From SXXK01 sp046074645 (GTDB lineage Bacteria > Planctomycetota > Planctomycetia > Planctomycetales > Planctomycetaceae): a stretch of 64,000 nucleotides of DNA. The translations under genes were made by a program, and so were the position numbers. Below the pieces are notes generated by a model. It had not been told where the DNA came from. It was given only the letters and a program-made list of their open reading frames with translations, and ran no database searches. The stretch spans positions 40,590 to 104,589 of the forward strand of contig JBJTOP010000227.1 in the NCBI GenBank assembly GCA_046074645.1. Reading direction: 5' to 3'. Below, in pieces: positions 1 through 8,257 of the stretch. Positions within the stretch are counted from its first letter, which is position 1, and every line of letters starts with the position of its first letter.

Positions 1-1410
1 ATCGTGGACTTCGATGACGATGCGTTTGACGGTTTCGCTGGAGGCGGCAGCGAGGACGAGTCGCATGACTTCGATAGAGAGGCTTTCGGCGGTTTTTACC
101 TGTCCGACGCCGTTGCACGACGGGCAATTTTCGTAGACGCTTCGTCGGAGCGAGGGTCGGATGCGTTGTCGTGTCATTTCGATGAGTCCAAAGGGACTGA
201 TGCGAAGGACACGAGTGCGTGCGCGATCGCGAGCGACGGCATCACGGAGGGCACGTTCGACTCCGCGGCGATGTTTTTCTTCGCGCATATCGATGAAGTC
301 ATTGACGATGACACCGCCGAGGTCACGGAGTCGAATTTGTCGGGCGATGGCATCAGCGGCACGGAGATTCATCTGGTAGGCGCTTTTTTCAGCATCCGAA
401 TCTGCGCGGAAGCTGCCGCTGTTGACGTCGATGGCGACGAGTGCTTCTGTTTGGTCGATGACGAGTGATCCACCGCCCTGGAGGGGTACGTAGCGGTCGT
501 GGATGCGGGCGATTTCGTCTTCGATGCCATACTTGTTGAAGATGGGTTCTGAGCCGGAGTATCTCTGGACGCGGTTGATGTGCGTGGGCATGACGATTTT
601 CATGAATTCACGAGCACGTTCCCAGGCGCTGTCTTCGTCGATGAGCACGGAATCGATTTCCGTGGTGTAGATATCCCGCATCGTGCGGATGATCATATCA
701 CTTTCTTCGTAGATGCCGGCAGGGGAGGGTGTTTTGCGGAGTTTGTTGACGATGGTTTCCCAGAGTCTGAGCAGGTAGCTGAGGTCACGTCGGAGGTCAG
801 ATTCCTCGCGGTCGATACCGGCAGTGCGGATGATGAAGCCGAGTCCTTCGGGGGGTTGCAGGGCTTTCATGGTTTGTCGGAGACGTTTGCGAGTTTTTTC
901 GTCTTCGATTTTGCGACTGACGCCGACGCGCTGGAGACCTGGCATGAGTACGAGGTAGCGGCCGGGGATGGAGATGTAGGTGGAGAGGGTTGGGCCTTTG
1001 TTGCCAATACCTTCCTTGATGACCTGGACGAGGACTTCGCTGCCGCGCTGGAAGATTTTCTGTATTGGGGGTTTGTTGCGGGCGTTGCGTTCATTGAGGT
1101 ATTTTGGTGGACGTCCGCCGTGGTCGTCGTCGTCATCGTCGTCTTCGGGGTCGCGGTCCTTTACGAGGTGCCGGTAGTACTGGTATTCGACATCGCTGAC
1201 GTGGAGGAATCCGTTGCGTCCGACGCCGAAATCGACGAATGCGGCCTGGATGCTGGGTTCGATATTGACGATGCGACCTTTGTAGATATTACCGACGTAG
1301 TTTTCGGCGCTGCTGCGTTCGACGTAGAGTTCTTCGAGGACACCGTCTTCGACGATTGCAATCCGGCTTTCTTCCGGTTGCAGGACATTGATGAGCATTT
1401 CCTTTTTCAT
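1..1410 (-). CDS. rng: Ribonuclease E/G (partial, 3' end outside window)
   Basis: Endoribonuclease of the RNase E/G family, which acts on mRNA decay and rRNA maturation in the cytoplasm. The ATG lies at 1408-1410 and 470 codons run to the window edge without a stop. The N-terminal part is an S1 RNA-binding domain (residues about 36-130), interrupted by an acidic insert with seven consecutive Asp near 1130-1145. The catalytic core is visible: the IDVNSG motif (about 415-432) and the downstream NDFIDM motif carry the metal-binding Asp pair. A CPSC zinc-link motif follows near 104-137. It lies 94 bp downstream of the PTS enzyme I gene on the same strand and may be co-transcribed with it. RNase E and RNase G cannot be told apart because the C-terminus is missing. 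Confidence 0.93.
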   Translation of the reverse strand, partial: MKKEMLINVLQPEESRIAIVEDGVLEELYVERSSAENYVGNIYKGRIVNIEPSIQAAFVDFGVGRNGFLHVSDVEYQYYRHLVKDRDPEDDDDDDDHGGRPPKYLNERNARNKPPIQKIFQRGSEVLVQVIKEGIGNKGPTLSTYISIPGRYLVLMPGLQRVGVSRKIEDEKTRKRLRQTMKALQPPEGLGFIIRTAGIDREESDLRRDLSYLLRLWETIVNKLRKTPSPAGIYEESDMIIRTMRDIYTTEIDSVLIDEDSAWERAREFMKIVMPTHINRVQRYSGSEPIFNKYGIEDEIARIHDRYVPLQGGGSLVIDQTEALVAIDVNSGSFRADSDAEKSAYQMNLRAADAIARQIRLRDLGGVIVNDFIDMREEKHRRGVERALRDAVARDRARTRVLRISPFGLIEMTRQRIRPSLRRSVYENCPSCNGVGQVKTAESLSIEVMRLVLAAASSETVKRIVIEVHD

Positions 1411-1504
1411 GATGGGCCTGGTCTGACTGGTTGGTGTTTGTGATTGTTTTGTGACAGCCGGCGAACGTCGCGGGCTGTTGTACGGGATTTTTGGGGGCAG
1501 TGGT

Positions 1505-3265
1505 TCAGAAGCCGCTGCCCTCATCAAGATCAGGGCAGAGTCTGACGAGCTCTCCCTGGAGAAAATGTTCGACGTCGCGCGCCAGATCGAGCGAAAGGGC
1601 GTGCTGAGCAATTTTTTTTGCATCGTCCAAAGAGAGACTGCGGACGACTTCCTTGAGCCGTGAGATGGCCTGGGGAGTGGCGCTGAGGCTTTTGAGTCCG
1701 AGACCGATCAGGAGCGGAATGAACCGCGGCTCGGAACTCATTTGTCCGCAGACGTTGACTGGTTTTTTATGTTTATCTGCCGCCTGCACGACCATCTGGA
1801 TGAGCCGGAGGATGGAGGGGTCTCCGGAGCGATACAGATTGGCAACGGTCGGATCAGAACGGTCGCAGGCAAGAGTGTATTGGATGAGATCGTTGGTACC
1901 AATTGAGAAGAAGTCGACTTCTTTTGCAAATTCGGGAGCGAGGATTACGGCGGAGGGAACTTCGACCATCATGCCGACGGGGATGTTTCTTTGGAACGGA
2001 AGTCCTTCCTCTTCGAGGTCTTCCATGACGTCCATGAGGATCATTTTTGCCTGACGGAATTCGAGGAGAGAGGAGACGAGTGGAAACATGATGCGGACGT
2101 TGCCGCGGACGGAGGCCCTGAGAATGGCTCGGAGCTGCCGTTTGAACATTCCCGTGCTGCGGAGGCTGAGGCGGATACTGCGGAGCCCGAGCATGGGATT
2201 TGGGGATTCTGAGAACTGGTGTTCCAGCACTTGCGGGACTTTGTCGGCGCCGAGATCGAGGGTGCGAATGACGACGGGCAGATCTCCGCAGGCATCGAGC
2301 ACACGGCAGTAGGCTTCGAAGTGATCAGCTTCGGAGGGTTCTCTGTTACCGCTGAGGAAGAGGAATTCAGTGCGATAGAGTCCAATTCCGTCGGCTCCGC
2401 GGCTGATACACTGGCTCACTTCTTCGGGGAATTCGATATTTCCACCGATGGTGATTCGATGTCCATCGACGGTTTCGGCTGGGAGTCGTTCGACTTGTCT
2501 GAGTCGTTCGCGGACGCGCAGGTTGCGGGCCTGGGAATCACGGACGCGGGCGAGCGAATCGGCGTCGGGGTCGATCAGTATCTGTCCGTGGTCGCCATCG
2601 AGAATTGCGTTTTCACCACCGGAGATTTTGCTGAGGCAGCGACCGAGTCCGACGATGGCGGGGATTTCCAGAGCACCGGCAAGAATGGCGGTATGACTGG
2701 TTTTTCCGCCGACCTCGGTAGCGAAGCCAAGTACGAAGCGCGTGTCGAGATCGGCTGTTTCGCCCGGGGTGAGTTCGTGGGCGAGGAGAATCACGGGTTC
2801 GGTGAGGTTTCGCAGTTCTTCTCGGCTTTCGCCGAGGAGCTGTCGGAGGAGGCGTTTTTCAAGGTCGAAGATGTCGAGGGCTCGTTCGGAGAGGTAGCGA
2901 TCGCCCAGTTTTTCCAGTTGTTCGGCATAGCCACGAAGGACGCGACTGACGGCAGATTCCGGGGAGCGGCAGTGATCGCGGATCAGGCTTTCGACTTCGC
3001 GAATGAGTCGCGGGTCCTGGGCCATCTGCAGATGTGCGGAGAAGATAGCGCCGTATTGCTGACCGAGCTGGGAGGTGACGAGTTTTTCGTTGGCCTGGAT
3101 GTCGTTGCAGACGTGTTCCAGGGCAAGATGGAAGCGGTGCAGTTCTGTATCAACGGCGTCCCGCGCGACATAGCGTCCGGGGATGCGAAAGTTCTCGGAA
3201 CCCAGCACCAGCACCGGGCCCGTGACAATACCGGGCGAAACTGCAATTCCAGCGAAAACCTTCAT
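1505..3265 (-). CDS. ptsI: Phosphoenolpyruvate-protein phosphotransferase (PTS enzyme I)
   Basis: Cytoplasmic enzyme I, which autophosphorylates from PEP and passes the phosphate to HPr. The 586 aa length is close to the usual ~575. The start MKVFAGIAVSPGIVTG matches the family N-terminus, so the upstream in-frame extension to 3427 is rejected. The active-site motif GGKTSHTAILAG gives phospho-His at about residue 191. The C-terminal PEP-binding barrel has SIGTNDLIQY and VNVCGQM with the catalytic Cys. No HPr, HPr kinase or EII gene is adjacent, so a regulatory or partial PTS is possible. A small hairpin abuts the start codon (3266-3283). Confidence 0.95.
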   Translation of the reverse strand: MKVFAGIAVSPGIVTGPVLVLGSENFRIPGRYVARDAVDTELHRFHLALEHVCNDIQANEKLVTSQLGQQYGAIFSAHLQMAQDPRLIREVESLIRDHCRSPESAVSRVLRGYAEQLEKLGDRYLSERALDIFDLEKRLLRQLLGESREELRNLTEPVILLAHELTPGETADLDTRFVLGFATEVGGKTSHTAILAGALEIPAIVGLGRCLSKISGGENAILDGDHGQILIDPDADSLARVRDSQARNLRVRERLRQVERLPAETVDGHRITIGGNIEFPEEVSQCISRGADGIGLYRTEFLFLSGNREPSEADHFEAYCRVLDACGDLPVVIRTLDLGADKVPQVLEHQFSESPNPMLGLRSIRLSLRSTGMFKRQLRAILRASVRGNVRIMFPLVSSLLEFRQAKMILMDVMEDLEEEGLPFQRNIPVGMMVEVPSAVILAPEFAKEVDFFSIGTNDLIQYTLACDRSDPTVANLYRSGDPSILRLIQMVVQAADKHKKPVNVCGQMSSEPRFIPLLIGLGLKSLSATPQAISRLKEVVRSLSLDDAKKIAQHALSLDLARDVEHFLQGELVRLCPDLDEGSGF

Positions 3266-3662
3266 CCCGCTGATTCTAGCGGGAATTCCGGCCAACGGAA
3301 ATGAACTTGAAGTGCTGACGAGGAACGACCGCAGCAGAAAGCCAATCCGGATGAAAAACAGGTGATTTGGGAATAACGGGCAGTTTGAGCTGACTGATTG
3401 AGACAGCGTTGGAGTGTGGAATTTCAATTCGGATCGGCTGTTCTCGGCAGGCGCATCCCTGCAATGACTTGAATCAGAATCCGCGTTATCAGCGATTTTT
3501 CACGCGGAATCGGCAGCCTTTCCCCAATCGGAATTTTTGATGAAGCGATTTTGATGAACCGCCCGATAAAGAGGGCAACGCCGATGTCGCCGGGGGAAAC
3601 CGGCCGGGTTTGTTCGGTCGGACTGTGACAATCGGCAGGCATTGCAGTTCAGGGGATCAAGG
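3266..3662. other. Intergenic region between divergent ptsI and small hypothetical gene
   Basis: No convincing gene is seen in about 400 bp. It holds a hairpin next to the ptsI start (CCCGC 3266-3270 with GCGGG 3279-3283) and a weaker inverted repeat, TCCGCGT 3480-3486 with ACGCGGA 3502-3508. Promoters for both flanking genes should lie here, but no good -35/-10 pair was found. Short minus-strand frames at 3424-3642 and 3500-3793 lack recognisable features. Confidence 0.5.
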
Positions 3663-3887
3663 ATGCGTCCCAGACTTCGTCTTTTCGTCGGCTCAGATGA
3701 CACCGATACCGTTGCGTTTCCTGAGCCCGAAGTCTCCATGAAGCTCGGTGAATTCACAAAGATACTGGCGGACGCGATTATCTGGGACCGCACATGGGTG
3801 AGTGATTTTGCGGATGAAGACGTGCGGGTCTCTGCGGACCTGTACGAGATTCTGACGATGTATTCGCAGATGCGTCCGAGCGCCTGA
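3663..3887 (+). CDS. Small hypothetical protein (74 aa)
   Basis: Encodes a 74-residue soluble, acidic protein starting MRPRLRLFVGSDD. The start is chosen because AGGGGA at 3651-3656 sits 6 nt upstream of the ATG; an earlier in-frame ATG at 3642 lacks such a site. The composition (no cysteine, three Trp/Tyr-rich short segments, many Asp/Glu) looks like a real folded domain and not like a shadow frame. It is convergent with the exported protein gene ending at 3903. Function is unknown; I recognise no named family, although the general look resembles short planctomycete-specific hypotheticals. Confidence 0.65.
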   Translation: MRPRLRLFVGSDDTDTVAFPEPEVSMKLGEFTKILADAIIWDRTWVSDFADEDVRVSADLYEILTMYSQMRPSA

Positions 3888-3902
3888 GGTTGGGGATGGT
3901 GG

Positions 3903-5606
3903 TCAGGGCGCGGGTGCGGGTGCGGGCCTGGTGGCAGGGGGAAGCCCGGCGGCCTGCCGCAACTTCTGCAGTTCGTCTGCTTCCTTCACTCGCTTGTCTG
4001 CCGCGAAGAATTTGTCCACTGATTCTCTCATTTTTGTAATGAGCGATTCGATGCGGCGTTTAGCGGCGGCGTTACGAACGGCGTCGGCCTTTTGGAGTGC
4101 CGGGCTGCGGATGGCATCGAGTCGATCACTGAACTGCTGACGTGCGGGCAGAGCATCGATGCTGGTGACGGCGTTTTCGAATGCGGGCTTATCTCCGGCC
4201 GCCGAAGCCTTCTTCGCGATACTCATGTAGACAGCCTTTTCGGCAACCATATCGACGAGCTCATCGCGGAGCAGGTACAGGTCGCCTTCGACTCCGAGAC
4301 GAATGGAGTCATCGGGGAGCTTGACAGTTTCCCTGGGCATGACTCCCGGAGCATAGGGGATTCTTGCAAGGAGTGTCGAGCCACTGAAGGCGTAGAGCCA
4401 GAAAGTGGGTTTGGCGGGATCGACAGACAGTTGCAGTTCCCCGCTGCGATCAGTGAGGTGACGAACTCGCATTTCCGGTGGTGAATCGCGTTCCGGAACC
4501 TGATCGACACGGATGCAGACGAGCGGCCGATCGGGGCGGTCTCGCAGGACGAGTTTGACGCGGCTGGAGGAGGCCATCGGCCGCTGGCGAATGGCAATTT
4601 GCTGCAAGTTTCGACTTCCTTTGCCGCCATAGGGAACCGGACCGTGGGAGAGCAGAAGTCCGCGGACGCGAGCGGTATCGGTGTAGCTGGTGGAGGGTTC
4701 GGCAGCATCCGGCAGCGAGACGGGGGCGTCATCCTGGGAGAATCCTGCGGTGCCGAGAACGCGATTGAAATCGGTTATCTGAATGTAGCAGAGATCGAGC
4801 CGCTGGAGGATTTTGACTTTGCCTGGATTTTTGCGGTCCATTTGGCGAAGGAAGGTGCGGAGCACATCACCTTTGGCAATTTGAGCGGCCGAGGGGTCGG
4901 GTGGCAGGAGGTTGCCGGCCTGAAGGGTGAATTCGAGCTGTGATTTATCGATGGTAGGGCCGGAGAAGAGCAGGAGGGGGCGGAAGCAGTCGCGACCGAG
5001 TTCGCAGGCGGCATGAGCGACACTTTGGGAGGTGAACACGCTGCGTGAGAGGCTGGGAGAGAGTTCCTCGATGCGGGTGTCGTATTCGCGGCAGCTGACT
5101 GTGAATCCGGCCTGTCCACATTCGATGGAGACGAGCAGGAGTTTTTCGGTGGCGGCTTCCGGCCAGGTTTCGCGGAGATCGTTTTCGGTGAGTCGCTCCA
5201 GTTGGAGTTGAGTGCCGGGTCGGAACCATGCGGATTCACGAACCTGAGTGCGCCACATGCTGCCGTACATCCGCTGGAAGCCATCGCGGATTTGATCGAC
5301 GAGTTTGTATCGGAGATGTGGAGCGGCAGCGGCGGGGCCACTGAAGGCCACTTCGACGGCCACGCGGTAGGGACGATCCTGAAGGGGGATCACAGGTTCA
5401 GGTGTGGTCGCGGGTTGAGGTGAGCCGGCCGGAACTGCGGTGGGGGCGGGGGCGGGGGCGGGTGATGCGGGGGTGTTCTGAGCAGGTGCTCCCGAGGTTG
5501 CCGGCTGGGCAGTCGGGGGCGCGGGCGTATCCTGGGCTGCGGCGAAGGGCAGCACGGAGACGAACACCGGCAGGAGCATTGAGAGCAGGTTCCGTAGAAG
5601 TTTCAT
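3903..5606 (-). CDS. Exported hypothetical protein, last gene of the ExbB/ExbD-kinase operon
   Basis: A 567 aa protein with an N-terminal signal peptide (MKLLRNLLSMLLPVFVSVLP, then AAAQ). A Pro/Ala/Thr-rich linker covers residues about 25-75, followed by a globular region. The C-terminus is charged, Lys/Ala-rich and probably helical, and ends in a Pro-Ala tail. It most likely acts in the periplasm or envelope. Its ATG overlaps the stop of the preceding gene by 4 bp (ATGA, 5603-5606), which implies translational coupling and a shared role with the SBP-like protein upstream. No catalytic motif or known family is recognised. Confidence 0.85.
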   Translation of the reverse strand: MKLLRNLLSMLLPVFVSVLPFAAAQDTPAPPTAQPATSGAPAQNTPASPAPAPAPTAVPAGSPQPATTPEPVIPLQDRPYRVAVEVAFSGPAAAAPHLRYKLVDQIRDGFQRMYGSMWRTQVRESAWFRPGTQLQLERLTENDLRETWPEAATEKLLLVSIECGQAGFTVSCREYDTRIEELSPSLSRSVFTSQSVAHAACELGRDCFRPLLLFSGPTIDKSQLEFTLQAGNLLPPDPSAAQIAKGDVLRTFLRQMDRKNPGKVKILQRLDLCYIQITDFNRVLGTAGFSQDDAPVSLPDAAEPSTSYTDTARVRGLLLSHGPVPYGGKGSRNLQQIAIRQRPMASSSRVKLVLRDRPDRPLVCIRVDQVPERDSPPEMRVRHLTDRSGELQLSVDPAKPTFWLYAFSGSTLLARIPYAPGVMPRETVKLPDDSIRLGVEGDLYLLRDELVDMVAEKAVYMSIAKKASAAGDKPAFENAVTSIDALPARQQFSDRLDAIRSPALQKADAVRNAAAKRRIESLITKMRESVDKFFAADKRVKEADELQKLRQAAGLPPATRPAPAPAP

Positions 5607-8251
5607 GGTCGAATGATCCAGCGTTCCACGTTGTGGTAGGTGGACATTAGTTTGGGTGGGAGTCCGGAGACATTTTTTCGAAACACGGCATAGTCGTCCA
5701 CTTCCCAGAGCGGGATGAGGAAGGCCTGAGCGGCGATGTGGTTATGGATGCGGAAGAGTTTTTCCTGGGCATCGACGAAGCTGGCGGCATAGTCGAGTCC
5801 GACGAGTTCCTGTCGCATCCAGTCGGGGAAGAGCTGCAGTCGTTTCATATCGAGCGTGGGGTCGTTGGTGAGGACGGGCCAGAGTTCAAGCAGGGGTTCT
5901 TCCATGCGGAGCTGTCGATAGCAGATGTCCCATTCGGTATCTGCGAGCGGCTGTCCTTCACGATCGCCTTTAATGACATCGATTTCGAAGCCAATTTTTT
6001 GCCAGTAGGTAACGATGCGGTCGGCGGCTGCGGTGGAGATTGTGTCGGGTTCGACTACGAAGCGGAGCCTTGGGAGTTTGATATAGTCGACTTTGGTATT
6101 TTTGCGGAAGACTTCGGAGTCGAAGTTGACTTTGTCTTTGGTTGCCTGGGCTCGAGCGGCATCGGTGAGTTTTGTGAGTTCCGCGATTTTGAGTTGGCTT
6201 TCGGCAGCGAAGCGGAGGGCATAGGCGAGTTTGAGATTAAAGGCGGGCGGTTTTTGTCGGGGTTCGGTGGCGTAGCTGGAGAGGTGCCAGGCGGCGCTGG
6301 TGGGACGACCATGGCGAGCTTCGGGGTCTCGGAGCACGGTGGAGCGGAGAATTCCATCGCGATTGACGGCAAAAGACAGAGCGCGGCGAAGCTGAGCATT
6401 GGTGATGCGGTCTGAGAGCGGATTAAAGACGATGACGTGGGTCAGGGGGAGTGCGTAGGGGACAACCTGATGAGTGGACGCTTTGAAGGATTCGATTTCC
6501 CATGGAAGCAGATGTGGAATGCAGTCGATGTCACCGCGAATGAATGCCTGGATCATGTTGGAGCGATCGGCAAAGCGACGTTCGTGGATTTCGGCGATAT
6601 GATATTTGCCGGCGTCGAAGCCATCGGGTTCGGGAATGGCACGCACCCAGCGGGATTCGTCTGTGGTGGCTGCGGTTTGAACAAAGCGAGTGGAGACGAC
6701 GGCAGGTTTGGTTTCCGCCGATGGAGTGGTGGGAGCGGGTGGCTCTGACGGGGAAGCGTCGGTTGTGCTGGAATTTTGAGCGGCGTCACGAGCGGTGCTG
6801 GTGACAGGGAATCGCAGGAGCGATTCGATGCTGAGTGGGACTCGGGAGAAGCGGATGCGGAGTTGGGACGGGGAGCGGACGGCGACTTCGGAAACGAAGG
6901 AAGCGAGTCGGGTGTCGAAGAGTGGGTTTTGGGGGTCGATGCGGTGGCCGATGGCGTCGGCGACAGAGGCGGCGGTGAAGAGCGGCTGAGTCTGCCAGGA
7001 GGGTCGGGTTTCGCGGAGTGTGAAGAGCACTTCGCGGCCGAGGTCGGCGGGGTCCCAGATTTCGAAGAAGCCGGAGCGAAAGTAGGTGAGTTCGTCGGCG
7101 GAGGAAGGTTCGAAGAGGGAGGCTTCGACGAGTTCTTTCAGTCGTTCGCGTGATTCGAGTGGTGCGGGGTGAATACTTTGGCCGGTGAATTCATTGATAC
7201 CCATTCTGAGCGTCTGGTGGCGGGCGAAGTACTGGGTGTAGGCAGCGCGGGAGTTGCCTTCGGTGGGCCAGATGAGTTCGGCGCGTCGGGCGAGTTCGGC
7301 GGCGGCGGAGAAGTGGCGGGCGTTGAATTCGGTGGTGGCTTGTTCAAGCAGAGCAGTGCTGGACTGGAGCAGGCGGTTGCTGGTGGCCTGGACGAGTGGA
7401 TGTTGTGGGAAGAGTTTTTGTATGCGGCCGATGAGATAGCGAGTTTTGCGGAAGTCTTCTGCGGCAACAGCGGTATCGATCATGGGACCGACGATGGCAC
7501 CCATGCGATCGGGGAGTTCGGGGTTGCTGTTATTTCGCTGGTGGACTTCGTCGAGCATAGCGAGAGCGGCGTAGATTTCGCCGGCTTGAGCGCGTTGAGC
7601 AGCTTCGACCATGAGGAGTCGTTCGAAGCGAGGTGTGGATTTGTCCCAACCGGGGATTTCGGTTTCGACGCGGAGCAGGAGTTCGTAGGCGGTGCGGAAG
7701 TCGTTGATTTCAAGCAGCTTGTCAACTCGGAGCAGCATCAGGTCTTCGAAGTACATGATCTGCTCGACCTGCTCAACGGGGAGCGCGTATTCGGTGAGGT
7801 CCCCTGGGAGCGTGAAGACGAGTTTTTTGAGGCTTTTGAGTCGATTGGCGCGTGTTTCACGTTCTTTGGCATTTTGTGGGCGGGAGGCTTCGAGTTTTTT
7901 GTATTCGGCTTCCTGTCTGGCGAGTGTTTCGGGTCGAGGGAAGAGGGGATTGACGACGGCGACACGGCGGTCGGCTTCGTTGGCGGCCTTGATGACGACC
8001 CAGTCGAATTCCTTGTCGCTGGCGTCAGCGCGCAGCAGAGCGTCTGCTTCGGGGATGGGGAGTTCGGAGAGTCGCGGGAGTTCTGTGCGAGTGACTTTTT
8101 CGTCGGCCGTTGCGTGGCTGCAGAGGCAGATCAGCAGAGCGGTGGTGATCGCGAGGATGCCTGAGGCTGAGCCGCGCTGCGGGCCGACTTTGGAGTGGGC
8201 GGAGCGAGGGTTTGCGGTGGAGCGATGAAATGCGGACAGATTGCAGAACAT
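5603..8251 (-). CDS. Exported TPR plus SBP_bac_5-like (peptide/nickel-type solute-binding) protein
   Basis: An 882 aa protein. A basic ~30-residue leader precedes a hydrophobic segment (ILAITTALLICLCSHATA), fitting export with cleavage before DEK. The first half is helical and repeat-like, with TPR-type features. The second half resembles family 5 extracellular solute-binding proteins: a stretch with ALSFAVNRDGILR is followed by the typical long lobe and a C-terminal LIPLWEVDDYAVF segment. No ABC permease or ATPase is nearby, so it may sense or bind ligands for the neighbouring energised complex and need not feed an importer. It starts 6 bp after the propeller gene stop. Confidence 0.85.
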   Translation of the reverse strand: MFCNLSAFHRSTANPRSAHSKVGPQRGSASGILAITTALLICLCSHATADEKVTRTELPRLSELPIPEADALLRADASDKEFDWVVIKAANEADRRVAVVNPLFPRPETLARQEAEYKKLEASRPQNAKERETRANRLKSLKKLVFTLPGDLTEYALPVEQVEQIMYFEDLMLLRVDKLLEINDFRTAYELLLRVETEIPGWDKSTPRFERLLMVEAAQRAQAGEIYAALAMLDEVHQRNNSNPELPDRMGAIVGPMIDTAVAAEDFRKTRYLIGRIQKLFPQHPLVQATSNRLLQSSTALLEQATTEFNARHFSAAAELARRAELIWPTEGNSRAAYTQYFARHQTLRMGINEFTGQSIHPAPLESRERLKELVEASLFEPSSADELTYFRSGFFEIWDPADLGREVLFTLRETRPSWQTQPLFTAASVADAIGHRIDPQNPLFDTRLASFVSEVAVRSPSQLRIRFSRVPLSIESLLRFPVTSTARDAAQNSSTTDASPSEPPAPTTPSAETKPAVVSTRFVQTAATTDESRWVRAIPEPDGFDAGKYHIAEIHERRFADRSNMIQAFIRGDIDCIPHLLPWEIESFKASTHQVVPYALPLTHVIVFNPLSDRITNAQLRRALSFAVNRDGILRSTVLRDPEARHGRPTSAAWHLSSYATEPRQKPPAFNLKLAYALRFAAESQLKIAELTKLTDAARAQATKDKVNFDSEVFRKNTKVDYIKLPRLRFVVEPDTISTAAADRIVTYWQKIGFEIDVIKGDREGQPLADTEWDICYRQLRMEEPLLELWPVLTNDPTLDMKRLQLFPDWMRQELVGLDYAASFVDAQEKLFRIHNHIAAQAFLIPLWEVDDYAVFRKNVSGLPPKLMSTYHNVERWIIRP

Positions 8252-8257
8252 GGAATG

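Noticed and set aside
580..1443. 287-codon plus-strand frame opposite the RNase E/G gene
   Set aside because: The complementary strand gives clear RNase E/G motifs; this frame has only acidic and hydrophobic low-complexity.
2219..3304. 361-codon plus-strand open frame opposite ptsI
   Set aside because: It is antisense to a well-supported gene. The composition (Phe, Gly, Asp, Glu rich, no motifs) is what codon bias gives on the opposite strand.
3266..3427. Extension of ptsI to 3427
   Set aside because: Family homology begins at MKVFAGI (3265); the extra 54 residues have no counterpart.
7169..8164. 331-codon plus-strand frame opposite the SBP-like gene
   Set aside because: Shadow of the minus-strand gene, rich in Gly, Phe, Glu and Val, with no domain.
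5603..8251. Calling the SBP-like gene a part of an ABC peptide importer
   Set aside because: No permease or ATPase is close, and the N-terminal half is not typical of importers.
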